Shown here piece by piece: positions 6,614 to 14,440 of a stretch of DNA of 23,875 bases; position 1 is the stretch's first letter; every line of letters begins with the position of its first letter. The notes under the pieces are model-generated. The model did no database searches. It worked only from the letters and a program-made list of their open reading frames with translations, and had not been told where the DNA came from. Made by a program: the position numbers and the translations under genes. Source of the DNA: Anaerolineaceae bacterium UBA5224 (GTDB taxonomy: Bacteria; Chloroflexota; Anaerolineae; Anaerolineales; Anaerolineaceae); assembly GCA_002409365.1 (NCBI GenBank), contig DHUW01000071.1, forward strand, positions 7,602-31,476, in the 5' to 3' direction.

Positions 6614-8560
6614 ATGCTGCTAATGATCGATCTTTCACTGGTCCTTGAGACCCTCAACCAGATTTTGTATGCTGGCGTGGCAATCACTGCGATTGCCCTG
6701 CTGATGTATGCCACTGGTTTCAACTTCAAGGATCGTATCGTGCAGACCTTTGCCCTCATCCTGGTATGTGTCGTGTTAATTTATACAGGCGAGACAGTGG
6801 CGGGGGTCTCAACTAAACCCGAATTTATCCAGTTTTGGCTGCAGCTCAAGTGGGTTGGTTTGATGATGCTGCCAGCGGTTTATTTGCATTTTTCACATAC
6901 GCTGCTAACGCTCAGCGGAAGGCCCAGCCGCGGCAGACGTAAAACCCTCGTTTGGCTGACCTATATCCTTACAGGTCTCTTTGCTGTTTTGATCTTTTTT
7001 GGCATTTCGATCGGAGGTCTCGCACCTGATAGGGCGCCGATATATTACCTGGAACGTAACCAGCTCACTTTTTATTTTGGGATCTTTTATATCGTCGTGA
7101 TGGCGATGGTCAGTTACAACCTGATCAGGGCGATGATCCGTACTGTCACCAAAACTGGTTTGCGTCGTATGATCTACCTTTTTTTGGGTGCAGCTGCAAT
7201 TGCTATCACTAGCATTATTTTCCTCTTCCATGGAAATACCTGGTTTTCCTTTCACCCGTATTGGTTCTGGTTTTTCAGCATCCTTTGTTCGCTGATCACC
7301 GATTTTTTCTTGATCTTGATGACCTATACCGTGTCATTCTTTGGTTTGCTCTGGACAGATCGCCAGATCAAGAGTCGCCTGTTCCGTTGGCTCTTGCGCG
7401 GTCCGATCACAGCAGCGATCGTTTTGGGTCTGACCACCGTTGCCAGAAGGTACGGAGAACTGCAGGGGGATGCCTATAGTTTTTACGTTCCCATCGTGAT
7501 GGTGGGCGGAATGTTACTCATCCAGTATGCGATCAATTTGTTCTCTCCTTATATCGAAAAATCTTTCTTTTGGGGTGATGACCGCAAGGATTTAGAAACC
7601 ATCCAATCTTTGCAGGACCGGATGCTGACGAATCGTGACCTGTACCAGTTCTTGGAAACCACCGCTGCACTAATCAGTGACCGCCTGCCCGTTTCGGGCG
7701 GTTTCATTGCCTTATTGGAAGGCGAGAAAGTCGTCAAGACAATCAGCTCTGGCGATCAAAAAGCGATTGAAGAAGTTGAAATCAGTGATGATTTTATTAA
7801 GCAAATCCAAGATAACCGGGGGGAGCAGGAAGGTTTAATAGAATGGGATGGTTTGTACCTGGTGCCCCTGGAATTTACCTTCGAAGATGGAAAAAACAGG
7901 CTCCTGGGATTGTGTGGTTTTGTACGAAATGAAAACCGGGAAGTTGAAGAGACTGACAGGGAAGCAATCTTACAACTTGCCGAGCGTGCTACCCTTGCTA
8001 TTAAGGATCACGCCCTGCAGAAGCAGGTCATTCAGAGTCTGTCCGCACTGCAGACAGAGGTTGATTACCTCCAGAATCTGCGTGCCGTAACAAGTTTCAA
8101 TGTTGACAAACTTCAGAATTTTCAGCAGCCCGAATTACCCGAAGGCATGGCAGCCTGGGTGAAAGATGCCCTGACACATTATTGGGGCGGACCAAAGCTG
8201 ACCAACAACCCCCTTATGCAATTCAAAGTGGTTGAAGAAAAAAGCGGAAACCAGGACGGCAACCGCACCAATGCCCTGCGCAGTGTTTTGACCGAAGCCA
8301 TTGAGTTGATCAAACCTGGTGGGGAACGCAAATTTACCAGTGAGTGGCTGCTCTATAACATCCTTGATCTCAAATTTCTGCAAGGCAAGAAGGTGCGCGA
8401 TGTTGCCCGAAAGCTGGCAGTTTCTGAAGCAGACCTTTATCGCAAGCAAAAGATTGCGATCGAAAGCGTTGCTCAAAAAATCGCGGATATGGAAGCCAGT
8501 GCAAATGGAAATGGCGATCAAACTGAAACCGCTGACCAGGCAGAAGAAAAACAATCATAA
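6614..8560 (+). CDS. Multi-TM sensor-like protein with GAF domain and C-terminal helix-turn-helix
   Basis: The 648-residue protein opens with eight or nine membrane helices (about 15-310), resembling the 7TM-type sensory input of some histidine kinases. A GAF-like domain (about 325-470) contains GGFIALLEGEKVV and ending helix TDREAILQLAERATLAI. A short coiled segment (470-500) precedes a C-terminal region (510-625) with WLLYNILDLKFLQGKKVRDV and ARKLAVSEADLYRKQKIAIE, which reads as a helix-turn-helix (about 592-625). There is no histidine-kinase H-box, ATP-binding lid, GGDEF or phosphatase motif. It is therefore either a membrane-tethered transcription regulator or a sensor whose HTH-like tail binds protein. 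The last 20 residues are charged and disordered. The start is the first ATG, preceded by AAGG 12 nt upstream. The ligand is unknown. Confidence 0.75.
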   Translation: MLLMIDLSLVLETLNQILYAGVAITAIALLMYATGFNFKDRIVQTFALILVCVVLIYTGETVAGVSTKPEFIQFWLQLKWVGLMMLPAVYLHFSHTLLTLSGRPSRGRRKTLVWLTYILTGLFAVLIFFGISIGGLAPDRAPIYYLERNQLTFYFGIFYIVVMAMVSYNLIRAMIRTVTKTGLRRMIYLFLGAAAIAITSIIFLFHGNTWFSFHPYWFWFFSILCSLITDFFLILMTYTVSFFGLLWTDRQIKSRLFRWLLRGPITAAIVLGLTTVARRYGELQGDAYSFYVPIVMVGGMLLIQYAINLFSPYIEKSFFWGDDRKDLETIQSLQDRMLTNRDLYQFLETTAALISDRLPVSGGFIALLEGEKVVKTISSGDQKAIEEVEISDDFIKQIQDNRGEQEGLIEWDGLYLVPLEFTFEDGKNRLLGLCGFVRNENREVEETDREAILQLAERATLAIKDHALQKQVIQSLSALQTEVDYLQNLRAVTSFNVDKLQNFQQPELPEGMAAWVKDALTHYWGGPKLTNNPLMQFKVVEEKSGNQDGNRTNALRSVLTEAIELIKPGGERKFTSEWLLYNILDLKFLQGKKVRDVARKLAVSEADLYRKQKIAIESVAQKIADMEASANGNGDQTETADQAEEKQS

Positions 8561-8626
8561 TCGACTCTGGCACGAATATTGTAAGGTTAAGGCTGTATAT
8601 TGTGACAAGTATGCGGAGTAAAAATC

Positions 8627-10975
8627 GTGGCACAAAGTAAGACTACCGGAAAAATCAGCAAAGCGAAAGCGTTGGAACTGCAAAAGTTGCAAGAGGAAGA
8701 AGAGCAGCGCAAGCTTGAACAACAGAAGAAAACCAGGCGGGTCATCTGGGATCTGACCGCGTTATTCCTCGTGGTTGTCGGCGCCATCCTGCTATTGGCG
8801 CTGCTGGGCGTCACTCATGGAAAACTGGCAGACAGCGGGGTATTCACCCTCAGGCGCTGGTTTGGTTGGGGTCGGTTCTTAGTTGCTTTCTCAATTTTTC
8901 TGACAGGTTGGATTTTGCTGCTTTGGCGGAAATCTCCACCTGAAGACTTCAAACTGGGTCGGATCTTACTGATTGAGTTGGGGTTCTTCCTCTTGCTGGG
9001 TGTATTTTCGGCATTTTCCGCCGATTCGGTTTCCACAGTCAACTCCGGCAGTAGTGCTGGCGGTATCGTCGGTTATGGTTTGGCTTATCCACTGAGGAAC
9101 ATGGTTGGTGACGCGACTGCTGGAATCTTTTTGCTGGTTATCTCAACGGTGCTGCTCATCCTGGGTTTCCGCCTGTCTTCACGCATCGAACGCTGGGCAA
9201 AAAGCGAAATGGGTCAATTCGAGGCTTCCTCCCAGGTTTTTCAGGAAGAAGAGCCAGGTTTGCCAATTCTTGAACCTCTTCAACCTGACGATGCAAAAAC
9301 CCAAACCATTCAAACTAACACGAAAACAAATTCCAAGGCGACCTCGCAGATGGAATTACCTCTCGCTTTTCGGCGAGGTGAGCTAATTGATAACAACAAG
9401 CCCACCAAGCAGGTCAAACTAAAACCCCGTTCTGACCAACTGCCACCGCTTACCCTGCTTGACCAGGAAAAACCGGTCGTTGCCAACCAGGGAACGAACA
9501 ATATGAACGCTGCCATGCTCGAAAAAACTTTGGGCGATTTTGGCGTGCCTGCCAAGGTGATCGGTTATCGGGTTGGACCAACTGTAACGCAATTTGCTGT
9601 TGAACCAGGCTACTTTGATAAAGGCAATACTGACGAAAAACAAAAGGTCAGAATTTCACAAATTTCCGGCTTGTCAAAAGACCTGGCGCTGGCCCTCAAA
9701 GCTGAGCGGTTACGCATTGAAGCGCCTGTACCCGGTGAATCTTATGTGGGTATCGAGGTGCCCAACAGCGAACACACCATCGTGCGCCTTCGCCCGTTGC
9801 TCGAATCGCCTGATTTCGCAGAGATTAAATCGCCCCTGGCAATTCCGATTGGCCGAGGGGTTTCAGGTCAGCCGATCATTTCGGACCTGGATAATATGCC
9901 TCACCTCCTGATCGCGGGTACGACAAATTCCGGTAAGTCTATCTGTATCGCCGCACTCACGATGGCTTTGGTGATGAACAACCATCCTGAGGATTTGAAA
10001 CTGGTCATGGTAGACCCCAAGCGGGTCGAGCTGAGCCGCTTCAACAATCTGCCCCATCTGCTTGGGGAGGTTGAAACCAATATTGATCGTATTATGGCAG
10101 TTTTGCGTTGGGCAACCACTGAGATGGATAACCGCTATCGCCTGCTCGAAGTGGTGCATGCCCGTAATATAGCCACTTACAACCAGAAAATGGACAAACT
10201 TGGTAAACCGCGTATGCCAAGGATCGTGATGTTGATTGACGAATTGGCTGATCTGATGATCAGTGCTCCTGATGAAACCGAATCCGCCATAGTTCGGTTG
10301 GCGCAGAAAGCAAGGGCGGTCGGGATCCACCTTGTGGTGGCAACCCAGCGACCGAGCGTTGAAGTGGTCACAGGCACAATTAAAGCCAACTTCCCGACCA
10401 GAATAGCCTTTACGGTCGCATCATCGGTTGACTCACGTGTTATTCTCGATGTAAGTGGTGCGGAAACACTTTTAGGCAAAGGCGATCTGCTCTTCCACCA
10501 CCCTGAGGTGGGACATCCTCAGCGAGCGCAGGGCGTCATGGTCACAGACCACGAAATTCGGGGCGTGATTTCCTGGTGGCAGAATCAACAGCAACAGGAA
10601 CAAGCCTCTGCTACAAGCCTGGTATTGCCTGAGACCAAAACAGCAAAAGTAAATGAAGTGAGCCAACTGGTCCAGTCTGAGGCAGAGCCTGAAGGTGATG
10701 TGCCCTGGGAAAATGAAGTTCAAAGCCAGGAGGAGAACGATGGAGATGAAGCCTTAATTCAGCAGGCAACCGAACTTGTCCGTACCAAACGCCGCGCGAG
10801 CGCTTCTTACTTACAGCGCCACTTGCGACTCGGTTACCCCCGCGCCGCCTGGTTGATTGAGGAATTAGCAGCGCGTGGCGTATTAGGTCCACCAAGTGGT
10901 CCCAGGAAGGAACGGGAGATCCTTTTACCGGAAAACGACGAAGAAGGTGAGCCGGAAGAGGAGTTTGAAGAATGA
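8627..10975 (+). CDS. ftsK: DNA translocase FtsK/SpoIIIE
   Basis: FtsK pumps DNA at the septum during division and resolves chromosome dimers. The 782-residue product has the full family layout. A cytoplasmic charged lead (1-36) precedes four membrane helices (about 38-61, 83-100, 111-130, 160-182). After a disordered linker (185-290) comes the alpha/beta motor, with Walker A GTTNSGKS (431-438) and Walker B VMLIDELADLM (534-544, Asp538-Glu539). The C-terminal gamma winged helix (708-768, containing RRASASYLQRHLRLGYPRA) normally reads KOPS/SRS-type orienting sequences. It starts with GTG at 8627, with GGAG 9 nt upstream. The linker is short, as in SpoIIIE rather than E. coli FtsK. The tail ends in an acidic stretch. 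The next gene overlaps its stop by 4 bp. Confidence 0.96.
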   Translation: MAQSKTTGKISKAKALELQKLQEEEEQRKLEQQKKTRRVIWDLTALFLVVVGAILLLALLGVTHGKLADSGVFTLRRWFGWGRFLVAFSIFLTGWILLLWRKSPPEDFKLGRILLIELGFFLLLGVFSAFSADSVSTVNSGSSAGGIVGYGLAYPLRNMVGDATAGIFLLVISTVLLILGFRLSSRIERWAKSEMGQFEASSQVFQEEEPGLPILEPLQPDDAKTQTIQTNTKTNSKATSQMELPLAFRRGELIDNNKPTKQVKLKPRSDQLPPLTLLDQEKPVVANQGTNNMNAAMLEKTLGDFGVPAKVIGYRVGPTVTQFAVEPGYFDKGNTDEKQKVRISQISGLSKDLALALKAERLRIEAPVPGESYVGIEVPNSEHTIVRLRPLLESPDFAEIKSPLAIPIGRGVSGQPIISDLDNMPHLLIAGTTNSGKSICIAALTMALVMNNHPEDLKLVMVDPKRVELSRFNNLPHLLGEVETNIDRIMAVLRWATTEMDNRYRLLEVVHARNIATYNQKMDKLGKPRMPRIVMLIDELADLMISAPDETESAIVRLAQKARAVGIHLVVATQRPSVEVVTGTIKANFPTRIAFTVASSVDSRVILDVSGAETLLGKGDLLFHHPEVGHPQRAQGVMVTDHEIRGVISWWQNQQQQEQASATSLVLPETKTAKVNEVSQLVQSEAEPEGDVPWENEVQSQEENDGDEALIQQATELVRTKRRASASYLQRHLRLGYPRAAWLIEELAARGVLGPPSGPRKEREILLPENDEEGEPEEEFEE

Positions 10976-11580
10976 CGGAGAAGGGTACAGGAGATTTTAA
11001 TTTTGAAACCTTCCTCAGGAAGACTTTTAAGGAGCCATTGAACTGGCTGGCAAGCCAGCTGTTGAAAATTGGAATCACACCCAACCATATCACCTTGATT
11101 GGGGTGATTGGGAATCTTGCAGCATCAACCTTGATTGCTTTTGGTCATCTGCGCTGGGGCGGATTGGTAGCGGGGCTGATGGCTCCTCTGGATGCTGTTG
11201 ATGGGGCAGTGGCGCGTCTGCGGGGAAAGCCCAGCCGGTTCGGTGCTTTTTTCGATTCTGTCATTGATCGGTATGACGAACTCATATTATTGGCGGGGCT
11301 GCTTATTTACTTCTATGTTCGCGCAGATACCATTGGCTTTCTGCTGACATATCTTTCTGCAATGGGTTCGGTCTTGGTTTCTTACACCCGGGCTAGAGCT
11401 GAAGGTTTGGGGCTCGATGCCAAAACAGGAATTATGACCCGAATCGAGAGATCAATTGTCATGATCATCGGTCTACTGATAGCAAGACCAATTTATTCCG
11501 TTGGTATAATAGCTGTATTCGCAAACATTACTGCAATTCAGCGAATTTGCCGCGTCTGGCAACAAACAAAAGCTGAATAG
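10972..11580 (+). CDS. CDP-alcohol phosphatidyltransferase (phosphatidylglycerophosphate or phosphatidylinositol-phosphate synthase type)
   Basis: The enzyme moves a phosphatidyl group from CDP-diacylglycerol to a polar alcohol in the membrane. The complete family signature is present: D74-x2-D77-G78-x2-A81-R82-x8-G91-x3-D95-x3-D99. Hydrophobic helices surround it, and the 202-residue length is normal. The N-terminal TPNHITLIGVIGNLAAS is typical of the family. Head-group choice (glycerol-3-phosphate, inositol-1-phosphate or other) cannot be told from the motif. TRARAEGLGLDAKTGIMTRIER resembles pgsA-like and phosphatidylinositol-phosphate-synthase-like members. The start codon overlaps the ftsK stop (ATGA), so translation is coupled. 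lgt follows 28 bp later, giving an envelope-lipid pair. Confidence 0.9.
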   Translation: MTEKGTGDFNFETFLRKTFKEPLNWLASQLLKIGITPNHITLIGVIGNLAASTLIAFGHLRWGGLVAGLMAPLDAVDGAVARLRGKPSRFGAFFDSVIDRYDELILLAGLLIYFYVRADTIGFLLTYLSAMGSVLVSYTRARAEGLGLDAKTGIMTRIERSIVMIIGLLIARPIYSVGIIAVFANITAIQRICRVWQQTKAE

Positions 11581-11608
11581 ACCGGTTGGGTCGAAGAAAG
11601 GGAATCTT

Positions 11609-12784
11609 ATGCCTCAAGGTTTTAATATTGGTCCTTTAACTATTCGTTTTTATGCAATTTTAATTATCATCGGTGCCATAGTTGGCGCATGGATCGCATC
11701 AAGGCAAGCCAAAAAACATGGCGAAGACAGTGAGATCGTACTCGACCTGCTCCCCTGGTTGTTGATCGGTGGCATTATTGGTGCGCGCATCTGGCATATA
11801 TTCACTCCGTCAGCTTCCAACATCGCTCAAGGTGTCACTACCCAGCATTATCTTCAGAATCCTATCGAAATTCTCAAGATGTGGAAAGGTGGACTCGGTA
11901 TCCCTGGTGGTGTGATTGGCGGCGCACTGGCATTGATCATTTACTGCAAAGCAAAAAAGCTGAACTTCTGGCAATGGGCAGATTTTATCGCTCCAGGTTT
12001 GCTTTTAGGGCAGTCGATAGGTCGCTGGGGCAACTTTGTCAACCAGGAAGTCTATGGTGGACCTTCAAATCTGCCCTGGGCAATCACAATTGACCCGCAA
12101 TATCGTATCCCCGGATTTGAGAACATAGCAAAATATCATCCCTTGTTCCTCTATGAGAGCCTGCTGACATTGGTTGGTGCTGGAATCTTAATTTGGATCG
12201 ATAACAAATTTAGAGACAAACTCTATAAAGGTGATATCTTCTTCGGATATCTTATTTGGTATTCAACTGTACGTTTCTTCCTCGAATTTATGCGGCTCGA
12301 TCCTTCACCTGTGAATGGCATCAACGTGAATCAGACTTCAATGCTGGTCGTAGGTGTTTTGGCAATCATCATTCTTGTTTTGCGTCACACCGTCTGGTCT
12401 GAGAGGCTTAAGGAAAAAGAATTAGCTGACCGGGAAAGAAAGCTGGCGCTCCAGGTTGCTGCACGCGCAGCGGAAGAGGAATCGCTTGAAACGGAAGCTG
12501 AAGACCGTGCCAAGGAACTTGAAGATGAGGATATCCCTGATATTATTGAAGAAGATGAATTGTTTGAGGAAGATAAGCCGCTCTTCGACGATGAAGAGGA
12601 ATGGCAGGCTGAGAGCCTGGTTGAAGAATCCGATGAATGGGTGGAAGAGCATCTGCCGGAAGTTGACGAAGAGGACCTTCCTGAAATCGACGATGACTAC
12701 CTCGATAACGAAGGGGATGATGTGGATCATGAGGGCAATGTCGAGGACAGTGACGATGGCAATGACGAGGAAGATCAAGGATAG
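11609..12784 (+). CDS. lgt: Prolipoprotein diacylglyceryl transferase with long acidic C-terminal tail
   Basis: Lgt attaches diacylglycerol from phosphatidylglycerol to the lipobox cysteine of prelipoproteins. The core (1-265) has the expected membrane helices, IRFYAILIIIGAIVGAW at the N-terminus, GGLGIPGGVIGG (94-105) and the signature GQSIGRWGNFVNQEVYGG (134-151). The catalytic-region Arg and Asn are retained. Residues 266-391 are extra: first a charged helical stretch (KEKELADRERKLALQVAARAAEEE), then about 90 residues dominated by Glu and Asp. Family members usually stop near 260-300, so the tail is unusual; it should be cytoplasmic and disordered. AAAGGG lies 6 nt before the ATG. The upstream phosphatidyltransferase may help make its lipid donor. 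A palindrome 27 nt after the stop probably ends the transcript. Confidence 0.95.
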   Translation: MPQGFNIGPLTIRFYAILIIIGAIVGAWIASRQAKKHGEDSEIVLDLLPWLLIGGIIGARIWHIFTPSASNIAQGVTTQHYLQNPIEILKMWKGGLGIPGGVIGGALALIIYCKAKKLNFWQWADFIAPGLLLGQSIGRWGNFVNQEVYGGPSNLPWAITIDPQYRIPGFENIAKYHPLFLYESLLTLVGAGILIWIDNKFRDKLYKGDIFFGYLIWYSTVRFFLEFMRLDPSPVNGINVNQTSMLVVGVLAIIILVLRHTVWSERLKEKELADRERKLALQVAARAAEEESLETEAEDRAKELEDEDIPDIIEEDELFEEDKPLFDDEEEWQAESLVEESDEWVEEHLPEVDEEDLPEIDDDYLDNEGDDVDHEGNVEDSDDGNDEEDQG

Positions 12785-12810
12785 GTTTTCCGAAAATTAT
12801 TAGTGTTATT

Positions 12811-12838
12811 CAAACGACTCGTGATCACGAGCCGTTTG
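12811..12838 (+). terminator. Probable terminator hairpin after lgt
   Basis: CAAACG and CGTTTG flank a 14-bp perfect palindrome, CTCGTGATCACGAG, with one A/C mismatch between. The stem folds to about 11 pairs around a GATC loop. It starts 27 nt after the lgt stop. The following TGTGTTCTC is only moderately T-rich, so termination efficiency is uncertain. As a symmetric site it could alternatively be a protein-binding operator. Confidence 0.5.
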
Positions 12839-13055
12839 TGTTCTCGCAAAACAGTGTAGGGTAGGTTCGGGGATATCCAAACCCTGGCATAAAAACTGAT
12901 TGTCACGTCCTCAATCCGCCGTTACCAAGTAATCACATGGCGGATTGGAGGCCTAACTATCTTGGTTACTGCATGCATTTTTGTGACCCCAATCTCGCAC
13001 TATGTATGCGTCCTCAGGGAGTTTGAGCCTGTGAGTGAGTATTCTCTGCTACCAG

Positions 13056-13064
13056 TGGTAAAAT
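13056..13064 (+). promoter_or_regulatory. Possible extended -10 box for tyrS
   Basis: TGGTAAAAT fits TGnTAnAAT. A start about 7 nt downstream would give the ATG at 13120 a leader of roughly 50 nt with its GGAG. It would alternatively place a GTG (13078) almost at the 5' end of the message. No -35 is apparent. Confidence 0.35.
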
Positions 13065-13119
13065 TTAACAACTTTTTGTGCGAGAAGAGGTTCGCAAGAA
13101 CCAGATGGAGAAGAGACAT

Positions 13120-14334
13120 ATGATGACAATTGATGAACAAGTTGAATACCTGATGCAGGGAGCTGATTTTGGTGATGCGAGCATTGCCGAAGCAATGGCA
13201 GTAGAATTGCGGGAACGCCTGGTTGAATCCGAAAAAACCAGCCGTCCTCTGCGTGTTTACTGCGGATACGACCCTACCTCCACGGATTTGCACCTTGGAC
13301 ATACTGTCACGATGCGTAAATTGCGTCAATTCCAGGAACTGGGACATCATGTTTTGTTTGTGGTCGGCTCATTTACTGCTATGATCGGCGACCCTTCCGA
13401 TAAGGATAAGCTTCGTAAACAACTAACACTTGAGACCGTTTTGAAAAACGGGAAAACTTACGCAGAACAGGCATTTCGAATTTTGGATCCTGAAAAAACA
13501 GAGGTTGTTTACAACCACGAATGGCTCCAAAAAATCACATTTACTGAATTGATCGATCTGGCATCTAATTTCACTGTCCAGCAATTTTTGGCCCGCGAAA
13601 ACTTCCATAAACGTTACGAGAAAAGCGAACCTATCTACCTGCACGAATTCTTCTATGCAATCATGCAGGGTTACGATGCTTATCACCTGGATGCGGATGT
13701 GCAAATCGGTGGTTCAGATCAATTGTTCAACATCGTCACTGCTGCACGTAAGCTGATGGCTTATAAGGGCAAACGGCCTAATATTGGTATCGTTTTGAGT
13801 ATCCTGCCTGGTACAGATGGTGAGATCCGCATGAGCAAATCGCTCGGGAACCACATTCCATTAAACACCAGCCCCGAAGATATGTACGGAAAAGTGATGA
13901 GTATTCCCGATAAAGCGATGCCTATCTATGCCCGGTTGGCAACGGAATGGACCCCGGAGAAACTGCATGCTTTTGAAAATGGATTGGCAACCAACACCCT
14001 GCATCCCCGTGATGCGAAGATGAGACTGGCATACGGAATTACTTCTGTTTTCTATGGTGAAGAAGCTGCAAAGGATGCACAGGAAGGATTCATCAATACC
14101 TTTCAGAAAGGTAACATCCCGGACGAGATGCCGGAGTACCAGTTGACCTGCGGCGACAATCTGGTCGATATTATGGTTTCGCAAAAAATGGCAAGCTCCC
14201 GTGGAGAAGCCCGCCGCCTGATCGATCAGCAAGGGGTCAAACTGGATGGCGAAGTAGTGGGTGACATGAATGTTGAATTGAAGGCTGGACAGGTTTTACA
14301 GGTCGGCAAACGCCGATTTTTACGAATCGTCTAG
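13120..14334 (+). CDS. tyrS: Tyrosyl-tRNA synthetase
   Basis: TyrS charges tRNA-Tyr. The 404-residue product shows the class I signatures: GYDPTSTDLHLGH with HLGH at 58-61, GGSDQLFNI (197-205) and RMSKS (237-241). A C-terminal S4 RNA-binding domain (about 340-404, containing SSRGEARRLIDQQGVKLDGE) follows. The sequence between HLGH and KMSKS, including HHVLFVVGSFTAMIGDPSDK, places it with the longer bacterial TyrRS branch (TyrZ-like) rather than the E. coli type. The start is ambiguous. ATG 13120 has GGAG 9 nt upstream and is preferred. ATG 13105 and GTG 13078 are in frame and would add 5 or 14 residues; GTG 13078 would fit a leaderless message. It has its own promoter and terminator, so it is probably monocistronic. 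Confidence 0.96.
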   Translation: MMTIDEQVEYLMQGADFGDASIAEAMAVELRERLVESEKTSRPLRVYCGYDPTSTDLHLGHTVTMRKLRQFQELGHHVLFVVGSFTAMIGDPSDKDKLRKQLTLETVLKNGKTYAEQAFRILDPEKTEVVYNHEWLQKITFTELIDLASNFTVQQFLARENFHKRYEKSEPIYLHEFFYAIMQGYDAYHLDADVQIGGSDQLFNIVTAARKLMAYKGKRPNIGIVLSILPGTDGEIRMSKSLGNHIPLNTSPEDMYGKVMSIPDKAMPIYARLATEWTPEKLHAFENGLATNTLHPRDAKMRLAYGITSVFYGEEAAKDAQEGFINTFQKGNIPDEMPEYQLTCGDNLVDIMVSQKMASSRGEARRLIDQQGVKLDGEVVGDMNVELKAGQVLQVGKRRFLRIV

Positions 14335-14362
14335 GGAGGGGAGACATTCGGTCAGATCTCAT

Positions 14363-14400
14363 GCTCGGTCAGGAGACCAGCACGATCTTTCTTTTTTGTT
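14363..14400 (+). terminator. Intrinsic terminator of tyrS
   Basis: The hairpin GCT(C)GGTC-AGGA-GACCAGC has a seven-pair stem with one bulged C and a 4-nt loop (14363-14381). A T-rich tract (TTTCTTTTTTGTT, 14388-14400) follows about 6 nt later. It begins 29 nt after the tyrS stop and faces the convergent SEDS-PBP gene. Confidence 0.6.
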
Positions 14401-14426
14401 GTAGGGGAGATCTGTCATGGTCTCCT
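14371..14426. repeat. Larger inverted repeat in the convergent tyrS / SEDS-PBP gap
   Basis: AGGAGACCA (14371-14379) and TGGTCTCCT (14418-14426) are a perfect 9-bp inverted pair. Inside it GATCT (14384-14388) and AGATC (14408-14412) form a second stem. It shares bases with the tyrS terminator hairpin, so the two folds exclude each other. It may help block read-through from the opposite strand. Confidence 0.45.
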
Positions 14427-14440
14427 ATTACACAGATCAT

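Larger units (their letters stand above)
12785..13119. other. 335-bp gene-free gap between lgt and tyrS, with inverted repeats
   Basis: No open frame with a family resemblance is seen. After the lgt terminator-like palindrome there is a 9-bp perfect inverted repeat, CAATCCGCC (12912-12920) with GGCGGATTG (12939-12947). Its loop (12921-12929, GTTACCAAG) can pair 8 of 9 bases with CTTGGTTAC (12961-12969), and GTCAC (12902-12906) can pair with GTGAC (12983-12987). This could be a structured RNA or an operator. There is no T-box consensus (AGGGTGGNACCGCG), no tRNA and no known riboswitch core that I recognise. A possible tyrS promoter follows at 13056-13064. Confidence 0.45.

Noticed and set aside
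12422..12803. Long open frames on both strands opposite or alongside the lgt acidic tail
   Set aside because: They are frame shadows of a Glu/Asp-rich repeat-like coding stretch (rich in Phe/Ile/Leu on the opposite strand) and have no ribosome-binding site or family resemblance.
12785..13119. T-box riboswitch upstream of tyrS
   Set aside because: The conserved T-box sequence (AGGGTGGNACCGCG) and an antiterminator/terminator pair are absent, and a likely promoter lies downstream of the structured part.
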